NCBI GenBank assembly: GCA_905200545.1 | Contig: CAJKKQ010000010.1 | Location: forward strand, 1 to 64,000 | Source: an uncultured Oscillibacter sp. | Lineage (GTDB): Bacteria > Bacillota > Clostridia > Oscillospirales > Oscillospiraceae | DNA length: 64,000 nucleotides | Direction: 5' to 3' | Shown: in pieces, positions 1-7,097 of the stretch | Layout: every line of letters starts with the position of its first letter | How positions within the stretch are numbered: position 1 is the first letter of the stretch | Notes under the pieces: generated by a model | What the model saw: only the letters and a program-made list of their open reading frames with translations | The model's database searches: none | What the model was told of the DNA's origin: nothing | Translations under genes and position numbers: made by a program

Positions 1-367
1 TTTTCCCGTTCTGTTTCCCTCCCGCGGTCATTTCCCGCGGGCTTTGTTTGCCTGCCTATTATAGCAATTTCTATGCCAAAAAAGCCAGCTCAGAGGATTT
101 CCTATAGGCAAAATAAAAATTTGTGCAAAGCATCTGGAAGTTGCGGTCTCCTTTTTGCGGTTTTACACAGGCGCCTTTCCGTAAATTTTGTGAAAACTTT
201 TCCGGTTTGGAAGGAACTTTTCCGATTCAAAGAAACAAAGATGTTTCTTTGAAGAAACATATGAAACGTTTTGTTTTAATTTTTGTTTCGTTTCCGACAA
301 AAATGCGAGCAGGTTCGTTAAGGTTCCGTTTATCTTGATAAAATTTTTGTATATGAGACAGGGCGGG
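1..367. other. Leading intergenic stretch without a recognisable gene
   Basis: No convincing coding region. It contains a short GC hairpin near 22-40 (CCCGCGG repeated around TCATTT) and then AT-rich sequence leading to the promoter at 368. The upstream neighbour lies outside the window, so the first hairpin may be its terminator. Confidence 0.5.
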
Positions 368-399
368 TTGACAGGCAGAAAAATTTGGCATACTATAAT
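368..399 (+). promoter_or_regulatory. Promoter of the M-box/mgtE transcript
   Basis: TTGACA at 368-373 is followed 17 nt later by TACTAT (391-396); a perfect TATAAT sits at 394-399, at a spacing of 20. Either pairing puts the transcription start around 400-407, just before the M-box. Confidence 0.6.
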
Positions 400-429
400 T
401 TTGGTAAATGCAAAAGATAGATCATATGG

Positions 430-651
430 TCCGGTAGGTAAGGCTACCACAGGGATACGGATTGCTGCCGCGAAGTGATGGAAACATCACCAGCTGGTTT
501 GAGCAGGCGATATCGAACACGAAGGTATCATCTAACGCAATTTCATTGCCTTGTGAAGCTAAAGCTTGAAACGGGAGCGAAAAGCCGCCGGTTTTTCGCC
601 GTGAAAAGGGTGCTCCAGTCGTACCGTGGCGGACGATTGGGGTATTTTTTT
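430..651 (+). promoter_or_regulatory. M-box (ykoK leader) magnesium riboswitch
   Basis: The leader shows the conserved M-box strings: GTAGGTAAGGCTACC near 435-449, ACGGATTGCTGCCGCGAAG near 457-475, and AAGCTAAAGCTT near 557-568. It ends in a terminator hairpin at 615-651 and precedes mgtE. M-box RNAs fold around Mg2+ and terminate transcription of Mg2+ uptake genes when the ion is plentiful, so this leader should switch mgtE off under Mg2+ sufficiency. Position and match to the family are strong; the exact helix limits were not computed. Confidence 0.88.
615..651 (+). terminator. Expression-platform terminator of the M-box
   Basis: CCAGTCGT (615-622) pairs with ACGATTGG (633-640), followed by GG and a T-rich run. 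It lies between the aptamer and the mgtE ribosome binding site, so it is the likely OFF structure of the riboswitch. Confidence 0.65.
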
Positions 652-686
652 ATCCAGGCCAGAATGTCGGGAAGGAGGACGCGCAT

Positions 687-2072
687 ATGTTTGAGCTGGA
701 AAACGAGCCGGAAGAGCTGCTGAAAAAAATAGAGGACCTGATCCAGCGAAAACAGTATACCCAGCTGCGTGACCTGCTGCTGCCCATGGAAGCCCAAGAT
801 ATCTCCCGGCTGTGCGAGGACATGGACGAAAAGACCCTTCCGCTGGTATTCCGGCTGCTGCCCAAGGAGCAGGCGGCGGAGGTATTCGTGGAGCTGGACT
901 CCGACCAGCAGGAAATGCTGATTCAGGGCTTTTCCAACACGGAACTCAAAGAAGTGCTGGACGAGCTGTATCTGGACGATACCGTGGATATCGTGGAAGA
1001 GATGCCTGCCAACGTGGTCAAGCGCATCCTGCGCCACTCCGATCCGGAGATGCGCAAGAGCATCAACGAGATCCTCAAATACCCGGAGGACTGCGCCGGC
1101 AGCATCATGACCACGGAGTTCGTGGATCTGAAAGCCACCCTCACCGTGGCCGACGCCCTCAAGCGTATCCGGCGCACGGGCCCCGACAAGGAGACCATCA
1201 ACATCTGTTATGTCACCGACGCCGCCCGGCACCTGCTGGGCTATCTCTCCATCCGCACCATTTTGCTGGCGGAGGAGGACGACGTCATCGGCGATATCAT
1301 GGATACCAACGTCATCTCCGCCAACACTCTGGACGACCAGGAGGACGTGGCCCAGACCCTCAGCAAATACGACTTCCTGGCACTGCCGGTGGTGGACACG
1401 GAGAACCGCCTGGTGGGCATCGTCACCGTAGACGACGCCATGGACGTTTTGCAGGAAGAGGTCACAGAGGATATCGAGAAGATGGCGGCCATGCTGCCCT
1501 CCGACAAGCCGTATCTGAAAACCGGTGTGTTTGAGACCTGGAAGGCCCGCACTCCCTGGCTTTTGATGCTGATGCTCTCAGCCACCTTCACCGGGATGAT
1601 CCTCACCCATTTTGAAAGCGCCCTGGCTGCCTGTGCCATCCTCACCTCCTATATCCCCATGCTCTCCGGTACCGGCGGCAACAGCGGCACCCAGGCCTCC
1701 ACCGCCGTGATCCGCGCGCTGTCCCTGGGAGAAGTTCGGTTCGCGGATCTGCTGCGGGTCATGTGGAAGGAGTGCCGGGTGGCGGTGATGTGCGGTGCCT
1801 GCCTGGCGGCGGCCAACTTTGTTAAAATGATGATCGTGGACCGCTGGCTGCTGCGCAATCCCTCCGTGACGCCTCAGGTGGCCCTGGTGGTATGCGCCAC
1901 CCTGGCAGGAACCGTGGCCTGCGCCAAACTGGTGGGCTCCTCCCTGCCTATCCTGGCGGAAAAGCTCCACTTTGACCCGGCGGTGATGGCCTCCCCCTTT
2001 ATCACCACCATCGTGGACGCACTGTCCCTGCTGATCTACTTCCGGTTTGCCACGTTGATTCTGGGGATCTGA
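687..2072 (+). CDS. mgtE: Magnesium transporter MgtE
   Basis: A 461-residue MgtE-family Mg2+ channel/transporter of the cytoplasmic membrane. Residues 1-125 form the acidic helical N domain, about 126-250 are two CBS domains (the GSIMTTEFV start of the first is typical), and 270-461 hold the five membrane helices with the conserved PMLSGTGGNSGTQAS pore segment and FDPAVMASPFITT near the end. In this family the cytosolic domains sense intracellular Mg2+ and close the pore. The start at 687 follows GGAAGGAGG with good spacing. It stands alone behind an M-box, so it is controlled by Mg2+ both at RNA and protein level. A terminator follows at 2083. Confidence 0.97.
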   Translation: MFELENEPEELLKKIEDLIQRKQYTQLRDLLLPMEAQDISRLCEDMDEKTLPLVFRLLPKEQAAEVFVELDSDQQEMLIQGFSNTELKEVLDELYLDDTVDIVEEMPANVVKRILRHSDPEMRKSINEILKYPEDCAGSIMTTEFVDLKATLTVADALKRIRRTGPDKETINICYVTDAARHLLGYLSIRTILLAEEDDVIGDIMDTNVISANTLDDQEDVAQTLSKYDFLALPVVDTENRLVGIVTVDDAMDVLQEEVTEDIEKMAAMLPSDKPYLKTGVFETWKARTPWLLMLMLSATFTGMILTHFESALAACAILTSYIPMLSGTGGNSGTQASTAVIRALSLGEVRFADLLRVMWKECRVAVMCGACLAAANFVKMMIVDRWLLRNPSVTPQVALVVCATLAGTVACAKLVGSSLPILAEKLHFDPAVMASPFITTIVDALSLLIYFRFATLILGI

Positions 2073-2082
2073 ATGACTCCAG

Positions 2083-2117
2083 CAGGCAGCGGCGTACACG
2101 CCGCTGTCTGTTTTTTT
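2083..2117 (+). terminator. Terminator after mgtE
   Basis: CAGGCAGCGGCG (2083-2094) pairs with CGCCGCTGTCTG (2099-2110) with one G-U pair, followed by seven T. Confidence 0.9.
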
Positions 2118-2191
2118 GCATAGTTTTCCGGCAGTGGTGCAAACTATCTGCGGCGAAAGCCAGATTACGTTTGATCCAGGAGGCTGTTTTT

Positions 2192-2365
2192 ATGAACAAC
2201 AACTGCACCACTCCCAACACCAGCATCAAATGCTCCGTGGAGAATTGTGCCCATCACTGCCAGGGCTCCCAGTACTGCGGCCTGGACGCCATCCAGGTAG
2301 GCACCCACGAGGCCAATCCCACCAAGGTGGAGTGCACCGACTGCGAGAGCTTCCGCATGCGCTGA
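2192..2365 (+). CDS. Small cysteine-rich DUF1540 protein
   Basis: A 57-residue protein with seven cysteines (C5, C14, C19, C23, C29, C48, C51) and the SIKCSVENCAHHC spacing characteristic of DUF1540, a small domain presumed to bind a metal and common in Clostridia. Its function is not established. The ATG at 2192 is preferred over an in-frame TTG at 2171 because CCAGGAGGC lies just upstream of the ATG. A GC hairpin without a T run follows the stop (2372-2397), so read-through into the next gene is possible. Confidence 0.85.
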   Translation: MNNNCTTPNTSIKCSVENCAHHCQGSQYCGLDAIQVGTHEANPTKVECTDCESFRMR

Positions 2366-2371
2366 CCTGAC

Positions 2372-2397
2372 GGCTCCGGGCCCTCTTTCCCGGAGCC
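2372..2397 (+). terminator. GC hairpin after the DUF1540 gene
   Basis: GGCTCCGGG pairs with CCCGGAGCC around an 8-nt loop. There is no T run, so it may be a weak terminator or an mRNA-stabilising structure rather than a full stop. Confidence 0.4.
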
Positions 2398-2412
2398 ATA
2401 CATACTGGGGGG

Positions 2413-2772
2413 ATGCCTTTGAATCAGCATTGGATGACGGCTGCCGCCGGAGCAGCGGCGGGCCTGGTCAACGGAACCTTCGGCGGCGGGGGCGGAATGG
2501 TGCTGCTGCCCATTCTGGACCGGACTGCCGGCCTCTCCCAGCGCAGGCTGTACGCCACCTGTGTGGGCATCATCTTCCCCGTATGCCTGGTGTCTGCGGG
2601 TGTCTATCTCTTTCAGGGCGGCGTTTCGCTGACGGAGGCTGCCCCCTACCTGGTGGGCGGCCTGGCGGGGGGCTGGCTGGGCGGACGGCTCTACGGCAAG
2701 GTGCCCACCAGGTATCTGCGCTGGCTGTTTGCAGGATTCCTTCTCTACGCCGGGGTGCGCTACCTGCTGTGA
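2413..2772 (+). CDS. TauE/SafE-like membrane protein, first half
   Basis: A 119-residue protein with about four hydrophobic helices. It opens with the segment AGLVNGTFGGGGGMVLLPIL, matching the first repeat of the sulfite exporter TauE/SafE family (DUF81). Family members are usually about 240-260 residues and consist of two such repeats; this gene codes for only one. The second repeat is encoded by the next gene, whose GTG start overlaps this stop by 4 nt, so the two products are probably made together and pair in the membrane. The substrate is unknown; small organic or inorganic sulfur anions are the family norm. Confidence 0.8.
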   Translation: MPLNQHWMTAAAGAAAGLVNGTFGGGGGMVLLPILDRTAGLSQRRLYATCVGIIFPVCLVSAGVYLFQGGVSLTEAAPYLVGGLAGGWLGGRLYGKVPTRYLRWLFAGFLLYAGVRYLL

Positions 2773-3137
2773 CAGACTGGCTCATCCCTCTCCTGTGCGG
2801 TCTGGGCGCCGGCATCCTCTCCGCCTGGGGCGTGGGCGGAGGGACGCTGCTGCTGCTGGTGATGACCCTGGTGCTGGACGTGGATCAGCGAACCGCCCAA
2901 GGCATCAATCTGCTGTTCTTCCTGCCCACCGCCGCCTCCGCCCTCTGGTGCCACGCCCGTAACGGCTGCCTGGACAAGCCCGTCCTGCGCCGTACCATCC
3001 CTCCCGCCCTGGCGGCGGCGCTGCTGGGTGCCTGGCTCTCCGGGGCCGTGGATCCCGGAGAGCTGCGGCGTCCCTTCGGCGTGTACCTGCTGTTCTCCGC
3101 CGCCATGCTGCTCTATCCCAAAAAAAAGAAAAAGTGA
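2769..3137 (+). CDS. TauE/SafE-like membrane protein, second half
   Basis: A 122-residue protein starting at GTG 2769, which overlaps the TGA of the preceding gene (GTGA). This suggests translational coupling. The glycine-rich start (GLGAGILSAWGVGGGTLLLLVM) mirrors the first-repeat motif of the partner, and further helices follow; it ends in a run of lysines read from an A-rich stretch that also forms part of the terminator. Together with its neighbour it equals one full-length TauE/SafE transporter. Alternatively it is a single gene split by mutation, but each half keeps its own motif and the overlap looks designed. Confidence 0.75.
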   Translation: MTDWLIPLLCGLGAGILSAWGVGGGTLLLLVMTLVLDVDQRTAQGINLLFFLPTAASALWCHARNGCLDKPVLRRTIPPALAAALLGAWLSGAVDPGELRRPFGVYLLFSAAMLLYPKKKKK

Positions 3138-3169
3138 CCTGATTTTCCATCAGGTCACTTTCTCTTTTT
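3134..3169. terminator. Bidirectional terminator between TauE-like and HtrA genes
   Basis: GTGACCTGA (3134-3142) pairs with TCAGGTCAC (3150-3158); an A run lies on the left and a T-rich run on the right, so it can stop both converging transcripts. Confidence 0.88.
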
Positions 3170-4499
3170 ACGGCTGCACAGAGAAGTCGCTCTGGGTGCT
3201 CTCCGAGGCGGCGGTCTGGGTGCTCTCGCTGAGCTTCAAAGTCACATCCAGCAGCTCTCCGTCCCGCCAGATGGTCAGGGGCATTTCGTCTCCCACCCGG
3301 TACTGCCGCCGGGCCCGGAGCAGATCCTGGCTGGAGGTCACTTCCACCCGGCCGCAGGAGACCACATAGTCTCCGGGCCGGATCCCCGCCAGGGCCGCGG
3401 CGGAGCCGGGAGTCACCTCCTGCACCTCGATGCCCCAGAGGTCCTCCTCCAGCTGTGTGCCAAGAGACAGCACCGTCACGCCCAGCACCGGCTCCGGTTG
3501 GGCCTCTCCATAGGCCAGAAGATCGTTGACCAGAGAGCGGATGGTGGCGGAGGGAATGGCAAAGCCCAGTCCCTCCACATTGGAATAGGAGGATGTCATT
3601 TTAATGGTGTTGATGCCCACCACCTGCCCGTAGGCGTTGATGAGGGGGCCGCCGGAATTTCCGGTGTTCAGGGCGGCGTTGGTCTGGATCAGGTTCATGG
3701 TCCGCCCGTCCACCCACACGTCCCGGTTGATGGCGGAGACAATGCCGTCGGTGAGGGTACCACGCAGCTCATAGCCCAGGGGATTGCCGATGGCGTACAC
3801 CGGGTCTCCCACCGCCAGATCCTCAGAGTCCCCGAACTGCGCCGCAGGCAGCCCTGTAAGATCCGCTTTGAGCACCGCAAGATCGTTTTCCGCGTCTCCC
3901 GCCACATAAAAGGCCTCGTAGCTGTGGCCGGTGGAAAGGGCCACCGTGCAGTCGATGCCTCCCTCCAGCACATGGTAGTTGGTGAGGATATAACCGTCCT
4001 CCGTGAAAATGACGCCGGTACCCACAGATGCGCCGTTCTCCCCCAGCTGGGCAATGACCGTCACCACCGAGGGATTCACCCGTGCATAGATCTCCTGGGC
4101 GGTCAGGGTGGGCCCATGCCCCTCTGCCACCTCCAGCGTGACATCCGGGTCTGCCGCCGCCGTGGGAATGGTGATCTCCTGGGTCTCCCCCTGCTCCTGG
4201 TCTTCCAAGTCGTAGTGATAATCAAAATCATCCCAGGGGGCATAAGACGGCTGGCGCATCAAAAACGCCCCGGCGGTGAGCCCGCCCACCAGGGCAAAGC
4301 ACACCAGAAAGATCCACAATCCGGTCCGGCGGCGGTGGCGGCGGCGCCGCCGGGGACGCTTTTCCCCGCTCTCTTCCATACAGCGCCGTGGCATGGGGCG
4401 GCGATAGCTCTCCACCACCTCCCGGGGGCACTGGCGGTACTCCTCCACCACCTCTGCCGGGATCATATCCTCCCGGCGGGATCTTTGAAACTGCTCCAT
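3168..4499 (-). CDS. HtrA/DegP-type membrane-anchored serine protease
   Basis: A 443-residue trypsin-like serine protease. Residues 1-60 are cytoplasmic and very arginine-rich, 61-80 form one membrane helix, 130-320 are the protease domain with the triad H176 (TNYHV), D206 (ENDLAVL) and S282 (NTGNSGGPL), and about 335-425 are a PDZ domain. The family degrades or refolds damaged envelope proteins outside the membrane. It starts 7 nt after the histidine kinase stop on the same strand, so it is probably expressed with the upstream two-component system, which suggests envelope-stress control. The last 20 residues are Ser/Thr/Gln-rich. Confidence 0.93.
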   Translation of the reverse strand: MEQFQRSRREDMIPAEVVEEYRQCPREVVESYRRPMPRRCMEESGEKRPRRRRRHRRRTGLWIFLVCFALVGGLTAGAFLMRQPSYAPWDDFDYHYDLEDQEQGETQEITIPTAAADPDVTLEVAEGHGPTLTAQEIYARVNPSVVTVIAQLGENGASVGTGVIFTEDGYILTNYHVLEGGIDCTVALSTGHSYEAFYVAGDAENDLAVLKADLTGLPAAQFGDSEDLAVGDPVYAIGNPLGYELRGTLTDGIVSAINRDVWVDGRTMNLIQTNAALNTGNSGGPLINAYGQVVGINTIKMTSSYSNVEGLGFAIPSATIRSLVNDLLAYGEAQPEPVLGVTVLSLGTQLEEDLWGIEVQEVTPGSAAALAGIRPGDYVVSCGRVEVTSSQDLLRARRQYRVGDEMPLTIWRDGELLDVTLKLSESTQTAASESTQSDFSVQP

Positions 4500-4506
4500 G
4501 CGTCCC

Positions 4507-5964
4507 TCATTCCATACGCAGCGAGAAGGAGAATGTGGTCACCCCGTTCTCGCTGGTCACGTAGATTTTTTCCTTATGCTGCTCCAAAATGGTCTTGACG
4601 ATGTAAAGGCCCAGGCCCACGCCGTCCTTATCCTCACTGCGGGATTTGTCGCTTTTGTGGAACCGCTCAAAGAGCAGCGGCAGCTCCTCCGGGGAGATGG
4701 TCTCGCCCACGTTGCGCACCGTTACCCGGGCCTTGCCGTCTATGGTGGCCACACCCAGATACAGCGTGGAGCCGGGGGTTGCGAACTTGGCGGCGTTTTC
4801 CAGCAGGTTGTAGATCACCTGGGTGATCATATCGTTGTCTCCCAGCACCAAAATGGGCTCCTCCGGAATGTCGGCGTCCACATCCAGATGCCGGTCGTTG
4901 ATCTTCTTCTCCATGGAGATCAGCACCCGGCGCATGCTCTCACAGATGTCGAAATGGCTGCCGTTGCGCAAGGGATCCATGGCCTGGAGCTGGCTGACGT
5001 CCAGCATCCGCCGCACCAGGCGGCTCAGGCGGCGGCTCTCGTCGGAGATGATCTGCAGGTACTGCCGCTCACTCTCCGGGGGGATCGTGCCGTCCAGAAT
5101 GCCGTCGGTATAGCCGGCGATGGTGGTCATGGGCGTCTTGAGCTCGTGGGAGATGTTGGCAATGAACTCCCGGCGCTGGCGCTCCGTCTGCTGGAGGCTG
5201 TCGGCCATGTTGTTGAAGGAGGCGGCCAGCTCACTGATCTCATCGTCCCGTCCGTAGTCTTTCATGCGGATGTCGAAGTCTCCCTCGGCATACCGCCGGG
5301 TGGCCTGGGCCATATCCCGGATGGGCTGGATCTGGCGCATGGTGGTAACGGAGGAGGCCATGAAGGAGATCATCAGCACCACCAGACCCGTCATAAAGAA
5401 CAATCCCACAAAGCCCTGCCACATGGCATCCAGGGATGTGGTGGAGGAAACGGCGTACACCACGCCCACCGGCTGAGCCTCCGAGGTGCTCAGAGCGGTA
5501 ACACCCACCACGAACCGCTTGTTCTCATACAGACCGTCCAGGTCGTCCCGGCGGGAGCAGGAGCCCTTTTCCAGGATCTCCCTGGTCATGTCCTCCGGCA
5601 TGGTGACCACCTTCCCTGCCAGACTCTCGTCTGTGGAAAGCAGCACATGCCCCTGGGTGTCACAGATCATAAAATCCACGTCCGACACCGAGGCGCCGAA
5701 GGAGGCCAGCTTCTGGAAGTCCGAAGCGTTCTGCAAACTGTCCACATCCAGAAAACGTCCGCTCTCCAGATAGCTGACGGACAGCTGGCCCATCACCCGG
5801 GCCTTGGCTTCGATCTCGTCGCTCTCCCGGTTCCAGGCGTAGTTGTAGCTCAGGGAAAAGAAGGAGGCTCCCAGCAACAGCAGCGTCAGCGACACCATGC
5901 CCACTGTCACCATCAGTTGCCGCCAGTACAGGCCTTCAAATCGTTTGCGCAGTTTTTTCCTCAT
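4507..5964 (-). CDS. Membrane sensor histidine kinase (OmpR-pair type)
   Basis: A 485-residue kinase with a membrane helix at about 17-40, an extracellular sensor region 41-180, a second helix about 181-203, a HAMP linker about 204-256, the phospho-acceptor H273 in FIANISHELKTPMTT, and a C-terminal HATPase with N box (LLENAAKFA) and G box (GVGLGLYIV). The ATG at 5964 is chosen because GGAG lies 10 nt upstream; longer in-frame starts have no such signal and run into the repeat region. Its partner is the response regulator upstream, but the pair is separated by a 3'-end duplication and a 140-nt insert (see 6071-6382). The stimulus is unknown; the co-transcribed HtrA protease hints at envelope stress. 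Confidence 0.93.
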   Translation of the reverse strand: MRKKLRKRFEGLYWRQLMVTVGMVSLTLLLLGASFFSLSYNYAWNRESDEIEAKARVMGQLSVSYLESGRFLDVDSLQNASDFQKLASFGASVSDVDFMICDTQGHVLLSTDESLAGKVVTMPEDMTREILEKGSCSRRDDLDGLYENKRFVVGVTALSTSEAQPVGVVYAVSSTTSLDAMWQGFVGLFFMTGLVVLMISFMASSVTTMRQIQPIRDMAQATRRYAEGDFDIRMKDYGRDDEISELAASFNNMADSLQQTERQRREFIANISHELKTPMTTIAGYTDGILDGTIPPESERQYLQIISDESRRLSRLVRRMLDVSQLQAMDPLRNGSHFDICESMRRVLISMEKKINDRHLDVDADIPEEPILVLGDNDMITQVIYNLLENAAKFATPGSTLYLGVATIDGKARVTVRNVGETISPEELPLLFERFHKSDKSRSEDKDGVGLGLYIVKTILEQHKEKIYVTSENGVTTFSFSLRME

Positions 5965-6021
5965 AAATCCGCATCTCCATGGCCGGTATACCGAAACTCC
6001 CGGCTCCAACAAAACGCATAA

Positions 6022-6052
6022 CTTCCGGCATGACCGCCAGTCATGCCGGAAG
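6022..6052 (-). terminator. Hairpin between response regulator and kinase
   Basis: A perfect 13-bp inverted repeat (CTTCCGGCATGAC / GTCATGCCGGAAG) with a 5-nt loop, followed on the minus strand by a T-rich stretch. It could attenuate transcription entering the kinase gene. Confidence 0.6.
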
Positions 6053-6070
6053 CCACGGCTCTCTCGCTGT

Positions 6071-6156
6071 GTCAGCTCTTGGGTGCGTCCTTCCCGCCCA
6101 GCAGCTCGAACTTGTATCCTACGCCCCAGACGGTCTTCAGCGCCCACTGGCCGCTG
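6071..6156 (-). repeat. Outer copy of the response-regulator 3' end (86-bp direct repeat)
   Basis: This segment matches 6297-6382 at 84 of 86 positions and, on the minus strand, still reads the last residues of the regulator (WALKTVWGVGYKFELLGG and KDAPKS) and its TGA stop. It has no start of its own and is not a gene. It looks like the displaced original 3' end of the response-regulator gene, pushed away by the insert at 6157-6296. Confidence 0.9.
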
Positions 6157-6296
6157 TTTTCCCACGGAGCTGACCTCCGTGGGAGCCCTTTTTATCTGAC
6201 CGACCTGGCGGAAGTCAATTCCGTCAGGTCCGAGGTCCCGGGAACCGGGGCACTCGTACGCCGCTTCCGCGGCGGCGGGGCGCTGCCCCGCAAAAC
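6157..6296. mobile_element. 140-bp insert between duplicated 3' ends of the response-regulator gene
   Basis: GC-rich, with no credible open reading frame. It holds a perfect 10-bp hairpin (TCCCACGGAG 6160-6169 / CTCCGTGGGA 6175-6184) followed by GCCCTTTTT, which on the plus strand resembles a terminator. It also has GC palindromes near 6260-6290. The 141-bp insert at the EF-G gene carries a similar hairpin with the same flanks. A small non-autonomous insertion at a gene 3' end is the best explanation I can offer. Confidence 0.55.
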
Positions 6297-6382
6297 GTCA
6301 GCTCTTGGGTGCGTCCTTCCCGCCCAGCAGCTCGAACTTGTATCCCACGCCCCAGACGGTCTTCAGCGCCCACTGGTCGCTG
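6297..6382 (-). repeat. Inner copy of the 86-bp repeat, the 3' end of the response-regulator gene
   Basis: This is the functional 3' end of the response-regulator gene and the partner of 6071-6156. The two copies differ at two positions: one synonymous (GTG/GTA valine), one at the edge of the repeat. Confidence 0.9.
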
Positions 6383-7002
6383 ACGTTTTCCACTTTCTCA
6401 CGCAGGCGCTTGATGTGCACATCCACCGTGCGGCTGTCGCCGAAGTAGTCGAAGCCCCACACCTCGTCCAGCAGCTGGTTGCGGGTATAGACCCGGTTGG
6501 GCGTGGAGGCCAGATGATAGAGAAGCTCCAGCTCCTTGGGCGGCGTATCCACCTTTTTCCCGTCCACGATCAGCTCATAGGAATCCAAATTGATGATGAG
6601 CTTATCGAACACCAGCTTTTTGGACGTGTCGTTGGGGATCTCCGTCCGGCGCAGCACCGCGTTGATCCGGGCGATGAGCTCCTTCATCTCAAAGGGCTTG
6701 ACGATGTAGTCATCCGCTCCCATTTCCAGGCCCTGGATGCGGTCAAAAACTTCGCTCTTGGCCGTCAGCATGATGATGGGAACCTTGGAGGTCTCCCGGA
6801 TCTTGGCACAGACCGCCCAGCCGTCCATCACCGGCAGCATGATATCCAGCAAAATCAGATCCGGCTCCTGCTTCTGGAACTCCTCGATGGCCTTTCCCCC
6901 GTCTCCGGCGATGCGGACATCAAATCCCTCTTTTACCAGATACATGTGGATGAGCTCGGAGATATTGCGGTCATCCTCCACCACCAGGATATTGCGCCCC
7001 AT
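6298..7002 (-). CDS. OmpR/PhoB-family response regulator
   Basis: A 234-residue regulator. Residues 1-120 are a receiver with acidic pocket E9/D10/D11, phospho-acceptor D53 (LLDIMLP) and K in IVKPF; about 130-228 are an OmpR-type winged helix ending in the wing motif TVWGVGYKFE. It should bind DNA as a dimer once phosphorylated by the kinase encoded downstream. GGAGGGATCACC precedes the ATG and a TATAAT box lies on the minus strand at 7038-7043. Its last 86 bp are duplicated downstream; the inner copy keeps the frame intact, so the protein is full length. The operon would be regulator, kinase, HtrA protease. Confidence 0.95.
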   Translation of the reverse strand: MGRNILVVEDDRNISELIHMYLVKEGFDVRIAGDGGKAIEEFQKQEPDLILLDIMLPVMDGWAVCAKIRETSKVPIIMLTAKSEVFDRIQGLEMGADDYIVKPFEMKELIARINAVLRRTEIPNDTSKKLVFDKLIINLDSYELIVDGKKVDTPPKELELLYHLASTPNRVYTRNQLLDEVWGFDYFGDSRTVDVHIKRLREKVENVSDQWALKTVWGVGYKFELLGGKDAPKS

Positions 7003-7097
7003 GGTGATCCCTCCATTCTATACGCTTCATTGATTGTATTATACCCGTATCATGGCCGGTGTGTTGAATTTTTTGTAAATCTTCCCACCGAAGGCCC

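Noticed and set aside
6071..6296. Tandem duplication as explanation of the repeated response-regulator end
   Set aside because: The sequences following the two copies are unrelated, and the insert contains a hairpin also found at EF-G. A plain tandem duplication would repeat the downstream DNA too.
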